This document shows, piece after piece, positions 43,815 to 53,200 of a stretch of DNA of 64,000 nt. A model generated the notes under the pieces. It was given only the letters and a program-made list of their open reading frames with translations, searched no databases and had not been told where the DNA came from. The stretch spans positions 40,578 through 104,577 of the forward strand of contig QIAM01000022.1 of NCBI GenBank assembly GCA_003225555.1, in the 5' to 3' direction. Numbering within the stretch: position 1 is the first letter of the stretch; every line of letters begins with the position of its first letter. Both the position numbers and the translations under genes were made by a program. The DNA is from Acidobacteriota bacterium. Its GTDB lineage: Bacteria > Acidobacteriota > Terriglobia > Terriglobales > Acidobacteriaceae.

Positions 43815-45062
43815 ATGAAGATAATTAAACTCCCAAACTCGTTCGGCGTTGTACTTGTTCTGTTTTTGGTTTCCCTAGCGCACGGACTGCCTGAGAAGAC
43901 AGTGTACGCATTTGGTGCTCCTGGTATTGGCGACGGAATGTACCCATATTGCAACCTGGTTTTCGACGCCAAGGGAAACGTATATGGAACCACGTTGGAC
44001 GGTGGTACCTACAACGCAGGCATCGTCTACAAGCTTTCACCGCTCGGCAATGGTCAATGGGCCGAGACAGTGCTCCACGAATTCACCGGACAAAGCGATG
44101 GAGGCTACCCGTTTGCGGGCCTAGTCTTCGATAGTGTGGGAAATCTCTACGGGACCGGTGGTTACGGAGGCGCGAATGGGACGGGAGTAGTCTTCGAGCT
44201 ATCGCCCCAGGTCAGCGGATGGGCTTACAACGTGCTCTATAACTTTGGCGCATATCCGCAGAGTAGCGATGGCTTCGGTCCGAATTCCACTCTTGTCTTA
44301 GACAAGCTCGGGAATCTATTCGGCACTACTTACGAAGGTGGAATTTCCGGCTGTTTCCAAGGTTGCGGTACGGTCTTCGAGTTGTCACCGACGGACAGCG
44401 GCGGCTGGAAGGAGCAGTTGATCCACGCATTCCAAGCCAACGGCACCGATGGCGAGTTGCCAACAGGAGGGGTTACATTAGGGAGTAACGGTGAGTTGTA
44501 CGGCACCACCCAAAATGGCGGTACGTCCGGAAGTGGCATTCTGTATCAACTGACTTATTCGTCGTCAACAAACGGATGGATTGAGACGCTCGTGCACCAG
44601 TTCGTCGGCGGGACCACCGACGGAAGCTTCCCCGAGGCTGGTGTTTTGATTCACGCAGGTCATCTCTATGGCACCACCGATGGAGGGGGGACAAATGGAC
44701 ATGGTACGGTCTTCGAGACGACATTTTCGAAGACGACAGGCTGGATAACCACGATTCTTTACAGTTTCGGTCAATCCTATAGTGGCGACGGAATTTCACC
44801 GCAAGCCGGGTTAACGATGGACAACAAGGGCAACCTGTACGGCACCACCTCCTACGGAGGTGCGTACAATTATTACGGTACGGTCTTCAAGGTGTCGAAG
44901 TCCACAAACGGCACTTGGTCGGAGACTGTTCTCCATAGCTTCAGCGGTCCAGATGGATTCTATCCGTTGGCAGTCGTTACCATACACAATGGATGGCTGT
45001 ATGGGACCGCGTCGAATGGTGGCAACAATACTGGGGTTGTGTATCAGGTTCATCTTATCTGA
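43815..45062 (+). CDS. GloVer-repeat secreted protein 1
   Basis: About 415 residues from the ATG at 43815, with GGGGGA upstream. A signal peptide (FGVVLVLFLVSLAHG) precedes about seven repeats of the form N(L/V)YGTT..GG...G.GTV(F/Y)KLSP, each 45-60 residues long. This is the tandem GloVer-type repeat common in Acidobacteriota surface proteins and probably folds as a propeller. It lacks the C-terminal Ig-like domain of the second copy at 48396-49781. The function is unknown. Confidence 0.85.
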   Translation: MKIIKLPNSFGVVLVLFLVSLAHGLPEKTVYAFGAPGIGDGMYPYCNLVFDAKGNVYGTTLDGGTYNAGIVYKLSPLGNGQWAETVLHEFTGQSDGGYPFAGLVFDSVGNLYGTGGYGGANGTGVVFELSPQVSGWAYNVLYNFGAYPQSSDGFGPNSTLVLDKLGNLFGTTYEGGISGCFQGCGTVFELSPTDSGGWKEQLIHAFQANGTDGELPTGGVTLGSNGELYGTTQNGGTSGSGILYQLTYSSSTNGWIETLVHQFVGGTTDGSFPEAGVLIHAGHLYGTTDGGGTNGHGTVFETTFSKTTGWITTILYSFGQSYSGDGISPQAGLTMDNKGNLYGTTSYGGAYNYYGTVFKVSKSTNGTWSETVLHSFSGPDGFYPLAVVTIHNGWLYGTASNGGNNTGVVYQVHLI

Positions 45063-45471
45063 GGCATGGCCGAACCGATGCACAGGTCGCCCCGAAGGCA
45101 CCGTAGATTGGGACGACATCTAGGCACACATCCATCCAGTCAAACCGCGAGTTTTATTGAGCCAAAAAAGGGTCCCAGCTCTTCACTTCTGTGACTGGGT
45201 GGCATTTCCCTCGAACACTCGCGCTCTAAGCAAATCTGTGGTTTAAGGCGCTTCGCGACTCCATCCTCAATGAGAGTCTCTTCCCCGCAGTGCGACCATC
45301 GTCCTCGCGCTATCAAGATCGTGTCAAGCGGGGTTGTTGAGATGTTATCCTCGCAGCAGTAGGGATCCCGGAAAAGCAACGGAGTGAGCTTCTCGCCTGG
45401 TACCGGGTCTTTGGATTTCATTCTTTCTACGTGCCGGGTTGCAGTGTTGTGATTTCCCATTTGCGGGGCGG
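45063..45471. other. Intergenic region between GloVer gene and lipoprotein gene
   Basis: A minus-strand frame of 111 codons (45140-45475) covers most of this stretch, but it has no recognisable motif, signal or convincing ribosome-binding site. I see nothing else. The two flanking genes converge here. Confidence 0.4.
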
Positions 45472-45966
45472 TCAATCATTGAGATAAGGCCGTACGAGCC
45501 CGTTGAATTCTTCCAGACTTTTGCATCGATTGCCGCCAACCTCGCAGGTGACTACGCGATCCTCCGAGTTCACGCCGGGATTGAACTTGATGAAGTGATT
45601 TTCGACGAAGTTCGCCCCTCTCGAATTTTCATAGACGTTCCACAACATTACGTCGTTGTACCAGGAAGGCCCCTTTCCCTGGTTGTAATGAAATTCCACC
45701 AAGATGAAGCACTTGCCGAACTTCTTGCTGTAGTGATTCGTGTAATTGAGAAGAATTGTGCCTTTGTCCGCAGTCCAATTCTCGTTGAACCACACTCTCG
45801 CGTCTTTCGAGCATTTCGCCTGCAGATCATAATCGGCTGTTGCTCGGTTCCTGCTAACCTCCGCCTGTAGTTCCTGATTTTGCTTTTCAAGACGGGAGAT
45901 TCTCTCCGAAGTATCGCAGCCGGCGGACATCAAGAACACCTCGATCAGCAATGCAGATCTCGCCAT
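45472..45966 (-). CDS. Small lipoprotein with coiled coil, unknown function
   Basis: About 164 residues from the ATG at 45966. The signal ends in a lipobox, LMSAGC. A short heptad region (ISRLEKQNQELQAEV) follows, then a globular part with FVENHFIKFNPGV and four Cys after the lipid Cys, including the C-terminal TCEVGGNRC. No family is recognised. It is an island gene on the minus strand with the DUF3761 gene upstream. Confidence 0.6.
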   Translation of the reverse strand: MARSALLIEVFLMSAGCDTSERISRLEKQNQELQAEVSRNRATADYDLQAKCSKDARVWFNENWTADKGTILLNYTNHYSKKFGKCFILVEFHYNQGKGPSWYNDVMLWNVYENSRGANFVENHFIKFNPGVNSEDRVVTCEVGGNRCKSLEEFNGLVRPYLND

Positions 45967-46058
45967 GGCGCGGGCCTTTGAGCGCAGATCTAGGGTTCCA
46001 GTGACAGATGAGAACAGCACGGCGTTCGACTGCCTGCCATTCTTCATACAATCCCCAT

Positions 46059-46379
46059 TCATAGCCACTTCGCAACACCCCCATGATGAGAACAGGTGCC
46101 ACGTCGGCTCTTGCTGAAGCTGTAGGTACCGTCTCGACACTGAGCAGTAGCGCCTTGAGGAGCCGATGAGCAGTTCTCCGGACGCTGGACTGTTTGTCCT
46201 TTGCTGTTCACGTAGGTGCCATTATTCGTGCAGTTCGGCTTTGCTTGACTCGGCTTCGTGCCAGTTGTCGCCGTTGGACGAGGGGATGGTGTGGGAGAGG
46301 GAGCTTGGGGAGCGAAGGGTTCAGAAAGCAGAACCAGAATCCAAGCCAGAACGAATAATCTGTGGCGAAGTGAGCGCAT
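46059..46379 (-). CDS. Secreted DUF3761 protein
   Basis: About 106 residues from the ATG at 46379. A signal peptide (LFVLAWILVLLSEPFAP) is followed by a Pro/Thr-rich linker, NCTNNGTYVNSKGQTVQRPE, and a C-terminal CRDGTYSFSKSRRGTCSHHG. This last motif marks DUF3761. Four Cys may form two disulfides. The function of the family is unknown. Confidence 0.8.
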   Translation of the reverse strand: MRSLRHRLFVLAWILVLLSEPFAPQAPSPTPSPRPTATTGTKPSQAKPNCTNNGTYVNSKGQTVQRPENCSSAPQGATAQCRDGTYSFSKSRRGTCSHHGGVAKWL

Positions 46380-46399
46380 AGCAAAACCGCCCACAAATT

Positions 46400-46516
46400 C
46401 TAGCCCTGGGAGTTCCGTTGTGCGAGTTCTTGTTCAGCGTCGAGTGTTCGCTTCAATTCTGGGCTCCCTGAGCTAACCTGTCCCTTCCAGGCATCAAGGG
46501 CACGATGGAGCCTCAC
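46400..46516 (-). CDS. Possible 38-residue protein
   Basis: A short frame starting GTG at 46516, six bases below the stop of the 40-residue gene, with GAGGA upstream. It is rich in charged residues and helical in appearance (SPELKRTLDAEQELAQRN). Its tight packing between two supported minus-strand genes is the main support. It might also be a decayed C-terminal part of the preceding gene. Confidence 0.35.
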   Translation of the reverse strand: MRLHRALDAWKGQVSSGSPELKRTLDAEQELAQRNSQG

Positions 46517-46521
46517 AATCT

Positions 46522-46644
46522 CTATTCCTCACCACTGGTGCATTTCCAAGCCCGCCACTTCTCATCCAGGGAATACCATGAGCCATCCTTGCTGAAGTCA
46601 TTCAAGATGGCTGCGCCGCACTTTGAGCAAGTTGAGTGAGCCAT
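46522..46644 (-). CDS. 40-residue zinc-finger-like small protein
   Basis: A short frame with an excellent AAGGAGG ribosome-binding site five bases before the ATG at 46644. It begins MAHSTCSKCGAAILNDFS and ends KWRAWKCTSGEE. The CxxC plus a later single Cys suggests part of a zinc ribbon. It lies between the receiver gene (upstream) and the DUF3761 gene on the same strand. Confidence 0.55.
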   Translation of the reverse strand: MAHSTCSKCGAAILNDFSKDGSWYSLDEKWRAWKCTSGEE

Positions 46645-46694
46645 GCAATCCTCCTTGCGATGACCAGAAGTCTCAGCTGAGCCCAAAAAGGGGT

Positions 46695-47135
46695 CTAGTC
46701 TCCGAACACATTCCGAACAATCGCAATCAGCTCATCGCGCTCGAAGGGCTTCCGCAAGTATCCGGCGGCCCCTTCTCTTATTGCCGCTCGACTCAAGGAG
46801 GCATCCTTGAGCGCCGTGACAAAGACGAACGGAATATGCGGGTAGTGCTGCCTACAATGAAGAAACAGTTCCCAGCCGTTTACTTCGGGCAAGAAAACGT
46901 TGGAGAGAATCAGGTTGATTTTCACTCCGCTATTTAACAAGTCAATCGCTGCCCTCCCGTCTGCTGCTTCTCGGCAATCGTAACCGGCGGAGAACAGGAT
47001 CGGAACCAGAGCGTCTCGGATGATTTGCTCATCTTCGACTAGAAGAATGCGAGGGCGGAGTCCGGAACGCTCAGCAACCGAGACGGTCGAGACTGCGATG
47101 CGATCATAGACTTCCCTATTTTGCATTTGATGCAA
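46695..47135 (-). CDS. Receiver-domain protein with mutated phosphoacceptor
   Basis: A 146-residue stand-alone CheY-like protein. ILLVEDEQ gives the acidic pocket (Glu34, Asp35), and Thr107 and Lys129 (YLRKP) are in place. The phosphorylation position in LILSNVFLPEVNG is Asn79 where Asp is expected. It therefore should not be phosphorylated in the usual way. Its start lies inside the end of the preceding gene (47116-47331), suggesting coupling. An alternative ATG is at 47126. Confidence 0.82.
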   Translation of the reverse strand: MHQMQNREVYDRIAVSTVSVAERSGLRPRILLVEDEQIIRDALVPILFSAGYDCREAADGRAAIDLLNSGVKINLILSNVFLPEVNGWELFLHCRQHYPHIPFVFVTALKDASLSRAAIREGAAGYLRKPFERDELIAIVRNVFGD

Positions 47136-47331
47136 GAACTCCCAACGACCAAGCCGCCAACGAAGTAGCCACTTCGGGAGGAAGCTCCCGACTCCTCGTC
47201 CCGGTGACGAAGACAGTCACGTGGTAGTCCTTCACCGGAAATTTGAAGCAGACGCCTGGCTTTCCACCCTTGGTCTCGTATTCGATTTCTGGTTGGTTTG
47301 GGAGATACCGGAAAATCTCTTTGATGTCCAT
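47116..47331 (-). CDS. Small protein of unknown function
   Basis: About 71 residues from the ATG at 47331, with AAGGAG six bases upstream. Soluble, with FKFPVKDYHVTVFVTGTRSR in the centre. I recognise no family. It overlaps the receiver gene by 20 bases, so the two are probably co-translated. Confidence 0.6.
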   Translation of the reverse strand: MDIKEIFRYLPNQPEIEYETKGGKPGVCFKFPVKDYHVTVFVTGTRSRELPPEVATSLAAWSLGVLASNAK

Positions 47332-47366
47332 TGTTGCTCCTTGAACCAATGAGCCTGCCGAGGGCC

Positions 47367-47810
47367 TTACTCGTCGTGTTCGGGCTCTGGAATCACATGT
47401 TCAGACATGAACACTGTTCCGCCATCTTTATCTCGTTCCCAAACCCAGACCTTCCCGGTTTTCCTGTCTATGATGGCGCTCGTTGATACTGGGCCATTGT
47501 GAAGGTCCCTAAGGTCGAAACGGTCAGTCGCATTCCGCTGCTGGTCTGGCGGTCCCGGCCATCTCAGGTCTTGCCATAGGGACTTGCAAGCATCACGGAT
47601 GAGCTGGTTGGAATCGGAGGAGTCTTCATGGAAAAGGACAGTTCCATCCTTCCCAAACAGCGAGCCATTCCAATGGTTTTGTTCCCATCGCATCCAGAGG
47701 CTATAGTCGGCTGTCTCTGCATCGAGGGCGAGCCTTGGTTCGGGGCAGTTTTGCAATATGGTCTCGGGCTTCGCCAGTTGGATTGCCGGCATGAAGCCAC
47801 CGACGAACAT
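47367..47810 (-). CDS. Protein of unknown function
   Basis: About 147 residues from the ATG at 47810; GTG 47852 and ATG 47792 are alternatives and none has a strong ribosome-binding site. It is rich in Trp, Asp and Arg (SLWMRWEQNHWNGSLF, KTGKVWVWERDKDGG), which looks like real coding sequence. Just upstream begins an IS21 scrap, so the natural N-terminus may have been lost. Confidence 0.5.
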   Translation of the reverse strand: MFVGGFMPAIQLAKPETILQNCPEPRLALDAETADYSLWMRWEQNHWNGSLFGKDGTVLFHEDSSDSNQLIRDACKSLWQDLRWPGPPDQQRNATDRFDLRDLHNGPVSTSAIIDRKTGKVWVWERDKDGGTVFMSEHVIPEPEHDE

Positions 47811-47852
47811 CTTCGGGCGTGGTCTTGTTATCCCTCCAGGCCCTCTGAACAC

Positions 47853-48395
47853 GAGGGCGAAGCCCCTCAGCGGTCACCCAAGACCGGCCAATGAGGGTCA
47901 CCTGAAAACCGGCCAACGAGAATGAGGCTCGGGGACGTTGATTCCGACGTAAGGCAGTAGCCTTCGTCGGTATGAGCAACGTCTTGAGCGAAGCGAAAAA
48001 ACAACAAGTGATAGCCCTGGGTCGACTCGGATGGCCACTGCGGCGCATCGAGCAAGAGACCGGGGTGCGCGCCGACGGAGAATGCTGCAAGCGCGTGGTT
48101 GAGATTTTGGCAGCGATTCTGGCGAGTCTGCATATCGAGCGAGCAGATAATCTGTTTGGAGGACCAGAGGGAGCCCACGGACTGACAAGTTGATCGATGC
48201 TTCAATTCAATGGGCTGAACGAATCATGCGGAAGATTGATGCGAAGTTCGGGGATACTCAAGCCCGAGCAGAAAGTGAGTGAATGTGCCCGAAGGTGCGC
48301 AAAATGTTTCTTCTTGACCGTCGAATGAGTGTAGTCCAGAATCGCTGACCTCTATGCTAGAAGGCTCTAAGTAGCGTCTCCGAGGGAATCCGCAT
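47853..48395. other. Region holding the IS21 remnant
   Basis: Apart from the IS21 fragment (47886-48193) no gene is supported. The promoter of the second GloVer gene should lie in 48200-48395. Confidence 0.45.
47886..48193 (+). pseudogene. IS21-type istA 5' fragment
   Basis: The frame from 47972 reads MSNVLSEAKKQQVIALGRLG and then WPLRRIEQETGVR, the N-terminal helix-turn-helix of IS21-family IstA. After about 35 residues it departs from the family and stops at 48193. Upstream are two copies of ACCGGCCAA(T/C)GAG-type sequence (about 47881-47922), as found near IS21 ends. Most of istA and all of istB are missing. Confidence 0.7.
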
Positions 48396-49781
48396 ATGAA
48401 GGTTTTCAAGTATCCACTGCGTGCTGTTGTGACATTTGCAATTGTCATCGTTGCTTTCGGTGTTGCCGCAACAGCCCAGACATTTTCCTTGCTTTACAAT
48501 TTTGGAACCAATCCCGGCGATCCCACGAATCCGTATGCTCCATGTGCCGTCGTGCAGGGGCCAGACGGTAACCTCTACGGTACAACGCCCTCGGGTGGAA
48601 CCTCCAATAACGGGACCGTTTTCAAGATCACTCCAGCGGGCACTCTAACGGTATTGTACGACTTTGACATTACACATGGGGAATATCCATTTAGCGGACT
48701 GACGCTAGGGACTGACGGCAACTTCTACGGAACAACTGTCTTTGGCGGAACTTCAACCAACGGTATCGTCTTTAAGATTACCCGGAATGGAGCGCTGACG
48801 ATATTGCACAAGTTCACTGGGATGACCGACGGCGCCTATCCCTACGCACCCCCGGTACAGGCCGCAGATGGCAGCTTCTACGGCACGACCAGCAAAGGAG
48901 CCCTCGGTTGGGGGACTATTTACAAAGTCTCGCCCTCTGGCGTATTCACCCTCCTTCATCCATTTAATTATCAAGATGGCTCCTTCCCACAAGGTCCCTT
49001 GACTCAAGCAACTGATGGGGCGCTGTACGGAACGACGCGAGAGGGTGGGCATGGTTACGGGACCGTTTTCAGAATAACAACCTCTGGCAATTTCAAGACG
49101 TTGTATTCCTTCGACATCACGGACGGGATACAACCAGAAGGTGGCCTTGTTGAGTTTAGCGATGGTGCGTTCTATGGGACCACCGTCTACGGCGGAGCGA
49201 ACACCGGTGGGGTGATTTACAAGATTACCTCGTCGGGTGTGCTCACAGTTCTTCATAACTTCGGCGGGAGCGACGGAACGACGCCGTTTCCGAATCTGCT
49301 GCTGGCTTCGGACAACAAGTTTTACGGGGCAACAGAGGCGGGCGGAAGCATGGGGCTTGGAACGGTATACCGTTTCAGTGGCGATGCACAGGACTTTGAA
49401 GTGCTATACAACTTTGATGGCGCGACTGGTGCAAATCCGTATGTCACGCCGACTCAGCATACAAACGGAATTCTTTACGGAGATGCGGAATCTGGCGGTG
49501 CATTCGGTTATGACACGTTCTACAGTCTGAATGTTGGGTTGAGTCGATTCGTACGCTTGGTTTCCACAGTCGGCAAAGTCGGGAAATCGGTAGAGATTCT
49601 TGGCCAAGGGTTTACGGATACGACGAGTGTCTCGTTCAACGGTGCCCCTGCGGTGTTCAAAGTCGTTTCCGATACTTTTCTGACAGCAACCGTTCCTGCG
49701 GGTGCAACAGATGGCTTTGTCAACGTCACGACTCCTGGAGGAGTGCTGGCGAGTAACAAAACTTTTCGGGTTCAAAAATAG
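48396..49781 (+). CDS. GloVer-repeat secreted protein 2 with C-terminal IPT/TIG domain
   Basis: A 461-residue protein with a signal peptide (AVVTFAIVIVAFGVAATAQ). About eight repeats of YGTT..GG..N.GTVFKIT.(A/S)G form the main part (about 35-370). The last 80 residues, with VGKVGKSVEILGQGFTDTTS and FVNVTTPGG, form an IPT/TIG-like Ig domain. It is related to the protein at 43815-45062 but not a recent copy. Likely exported; function unknown. Confidence 0.87.
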   Translation: MKVFKYPLRAVVTFAIVIVAFGVAATAQTFSLLYNFGTNPGDPTNPYAPCAVVQGPDGNLYGTTPSGGTSNNGTVFKITPAGTLTVLYDFDITHGEYPFSGLTLGTDGNFYGTTVFGGTSTNGIVFKITRNGALTILHKFTGMTDGAYPYAPPVQAADGSFYGTTSKGALGWGTIYKVSPSGVFTLLHPFNYQDGSFPQGPLTQATDGALYGTTREGGHGYGTVFRITTSGNFKTLYSFDITDGIQPEGGLVEFSDGAFYGTTVYGGANTGGVIYKITSSGVLTVLHNFGGSDGTTPFPNLLLASDNKFYGATEAGGSMGLGTVYRFSGDAQDFEVLYNFDGATGANPYVTPTQHTNGILYGDAESGGAFGYDTFYSLNVGLSRFVRLVSTVGKVGKSVEILGQGFTDTTSVSFNGAPAVFKVVSDTFLTATVPAGATDGFVNVTTPGGVLASNKTFRVQK

Positions 49782-49783
49782 GA

Positions 49784-49996
49784 ATGCCCGTTCAGCGCCA
49801 GGGCCGTTTCGTCACAACTACGCCCGAAGAACTGAACACTTGGCTCGGCAAGGAATCCGGCAAGCCAGTGCACCTTGCTACGGAAAACACCGACCTCGCA
49901 GCAAAACTGAAGCGAGGGCTTTCATTCGTTTACCGAGAGAAGCAATCGACTGAAGAGCAGCCAAAGAAAGCAAAGCGAAGAAGCGCGGGATGCTAA
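49784..49996 (+). CDS. Short protein resembling the C-terminus of an HTH protein
   Basis: A 70-residue frame beginning two bases after the GloVer gene. RFVTTTPEELNTWLGKESGK and DLAAKLKRGLSF resemble the part after the helix-turn-helix in small excisionase/MerR-like proteins. The helix-turn-helix itself is missing. It may be a truncated remnant or a coupled small protein. Confidence 0.45.
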   Translation: MPVQRQGRFVTTTPEELNTWLGKESGKPVHLATENTDLAAKLKRGLSFVYREKQSTEEQPKKAKRRSAGC

Positions 49997-50212
49997 CGGG
50001 TGTAGACGCGGCTAGGCTCGTTTGGATATTGACATTCGACTCATCTCCTTTAGAATGCACGCACAGGAATAGAGCTGGAATCCTTTCCAAGCTAGGTCCA
50101 GCTCTGAGCGCATTAGGATGATGTAAGCACCGAGAAGAGAAGAATCCTTTTCTCTCCCAACTCTCTCGGTAGGGCCACGGAGTTCACACCACTCAGAACG
50201 TTTGAGGTTCCG

Positions 50213-53200
50213 ATGAAGACTGGATCGAAAGCCTTCGGTTCGTCGCTCTTCGCCTGGGCTGCGATGCAACGGCATTGTGGTAAATCGATACTTGGGATTC
50301 TGGTTTTAGGGCTAATGACCGGCTGGGCCGCAGCGCAAACCGTTTCCCTTTCTTCAACCAGCCTTTCTTTTGGCAACCAGGTGATTGGATCGACGAGCGG
50401 GACAAAGAAGGTCACTCTGACCAACACCGGCACGAGTGCACTCGCCATTTCGAGCGTTGCAGCGAGCGTCCCATTTGCCCAAACCAATACGTGCGGTACG
50501 ACAGTCGTAGCAGGTGCTAAATGCACGATCTCCGTGACCTTTAGCCCGACAACAACGGGAACCATTACTGGATCGGTGACAATCACTGACAACGCCAGCA
50601 GCAGTCCACAGATTATTAGTCTCACTGGAATTGGCGTCCAACCTGTTAGCGTGGCTCCGAGTTCAAAGAAATTCCCAAGTACTGCCGTGGGGATCACTAG
50701 TGCTCCCTTTTCGTTCACCCTAACCAACAATTTGAGCACGGCGCTAACGATCTTCAGCATCTCGACAACCGGGGACTTCTCTCAGACGAATCCCTGTGGT
50801 GGAACACTGAACGCAAAGAGCAAGTGCACGATTAGCGTCACGTTCACGCCGACCGTCGTAAGTACCCGCACGGGTACGCTTACCGTATCCGACAATGCGA
50901 GCAACAGCCCTCAAACGGCCAGTCTTTCAGGAACCGGATCGACTGCGGGTCTCGTCTCAATTGCCGTCACTCCCGCGAACGCAGTGATTTCGACGGGCAG
51001 CACCCAGCAGTACACTGCGACTGGCACCTTCTCTGCCGGGTACACCTATGACCTGACCCAATCCGTCACCTGGAGTTCCACAAAAACTACGGTAGCTACC
51101 ATCAGCAAGGTGGCTGGGTCGATGGGCCTTGCCACCGCCGTAGCGAGTGGCACCACCACGATCAAGGCGACCTCCGGATCTATTTCGGGGTCAACGACCC
51201 TAACCGTTAGCCCATCGTTGGTGTCGATTGCTGTGACGCCGGCAGCCGCCTCCATTCCTCTGGGCAACACCCAGCAGTACACTGCGACGGGCACTTATAG
51301 CGACGGCAGCACGCAGAATCTGACGAACTCTGTAGCCTGGACTTCTTCGGCGAACAATGTGGCCACAATTAACGTTGGCGGCTTGGCCACCAGCATGGCC
51401 ACGGGAAGCAGCACGATCAGCGCGGCCCTCGGCAGCATGAGCGGATCGACGACGATAAGCGTCACTCCAGCGGTCCTGGTCTCGTTGGCGGTGACGCCAG
51501 CAAATGTTTCGATCGCGCTGGGGACAACACAGCAGTTCAAAGCGACTGGCACCTACACCGATGGCGGCACGCTCGATGTGACCAACTCGGTGTCCTGGAG
51601 TTCCAATGCGTCCAGTGTGGCTACGATAAGCAGTTCCGCAGGAAGCCAGGGACTGGCAACGAGCATGGGAATCGGCGTGGCCACAATTACGGCAACTTCT
51701 GGAACTATCTCTGGTGGCACGACCTTGAGGGTAACGGCCGCCGCTCTAACGTCTATCGTCGTCACTCCCGCGATTCCGTCCATTCCACTCGGAACTTCTC
51801 AACAGTTCACGGCTACGGGGACGTTCACAGACAAAACTACGCAGGACCTTACGAGTACAGCGCAATGGAGTTCCTCCCAGGCCGTAGTGGCGACCATCAG
51901 CAATGCCAGCGGAAGCCAGGGGCTCGCCGCTAGCGCAGGCACAGGGACCACCACGGTGACTGCGACTGTGGGTTCAGTATCTGGATCGACCTCGCTGACA
52001 GTGACGGCAGCGGCGCTGGTATCCATTTCTGTGAGCCCCGCCAACGTTCAGATCGCGGTTGGCAATAGGCAGTCTTTTGCCGCTACCGGCTCACTTACGG
52101 ACGGTTCTACGCAAGAGCTGACCAGTTCTCTGACGTGGGCGTCAAGCAATAGCGCAGTGGCGACGATCGACAACTCAGGCGTGGCCACGGGCGGAAGTAC
52201 GGGAATTACAACGATCAGCGTAACTTCGGGAAGCATTACGGGCACGACCACTTTGACGGTGACCGCAGCGGTCTTGAACGCGATCACAGTGAATCCCACA
52301 GCTGCTTCGATTCCGTTAGGCACTACGCAACAGTTCACGGCCAGTGGCTCATTCAGTGATGGCAGTACGCAAGACGTCACCGCAACCGCGCACTGGAGTT
52401 CTTCGGATGGGACGGTGGCCACGGTAAGCAACACGGTGGGCAGCCAGGGTCTGGCCAGCGCTCTGGCCTCAGGAGCAGTCACGATTACCGCCGCGTCGGG
52501 ATCGGTGAGTGGCTCTGGCAATCTCACGGTGACGGCGGCTAGCCTCGTCTCGATCGCGATCACGCCCCTGAATCCCGCCATCCCGCTGGGGACCTCGCAG
52601 CAGTTCGCGGCGACGGGAACGTACACGGATGGAACGACAAAGGACATTACGCCGACAGTTACTTGGACTTCATCGATCCCGTCGGTTGCCGTCATCAGCA
52701 ATGCGATACAAAGTCAGGGTTTAGCCACCAGCGCAGGAACCGGGACAACGAGCATTACCGGCACGCAAGCGGCGCAGACAACCTCAACCAATCTGACGGT
52801 GTCCGCGGCCAATTTGATTTCGATTGCAGTAACACCGACAACAGCGAGCATCGCCGTCGGAAGCACACAACAATTCACGGCCACAGGTACTTACACGGAC
52901 GGCGGCACCCAGGATCTGACGGGCACAGTTGCTTGGAGTGTATCGAATTTGGCTGCGGCCACCATCAGCAACTCTCCGGGCAGTCAAGGGTTGGCTACTG
53001 GTACAGGAAGCGGTTTCACAACGGTCATCGCTACCTCCGGTGTGATCACTTCGTCCGCCGATCTGACCGTTAGCGCGGTTAACCCGATTCTCACCTCGAT
53101 CGCGGTCACGCCGGTGGACGTTTCAATTGGAGTGGGTGCCACACAGTCCTACACGGCGACGGGATACTACAGTAACGGCGGCACGCAAGATTTGACGACC

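Noticed and set aside
43526..43993. A 155-codon minus-strand frame before the first GloVer gene
   Set aside because: Overlaps the start of a supported gene and shows no family resemblance.
45140..45475. A 111-codon minus-strand frame between the GloVer gene and the lipoprotein gene
   Set aside because: No motif, signal or ribosome-binding site. Composition does not resemble its neighbours.
47701..48090. A 129-codon minus-strand frame across the IS21 scrap
   Set aside because: Overlaps both the unknown gene at 47367-47810 and the istA remnant. It might hold a lost N-terminus of the former, but no alignment can be made by eye.
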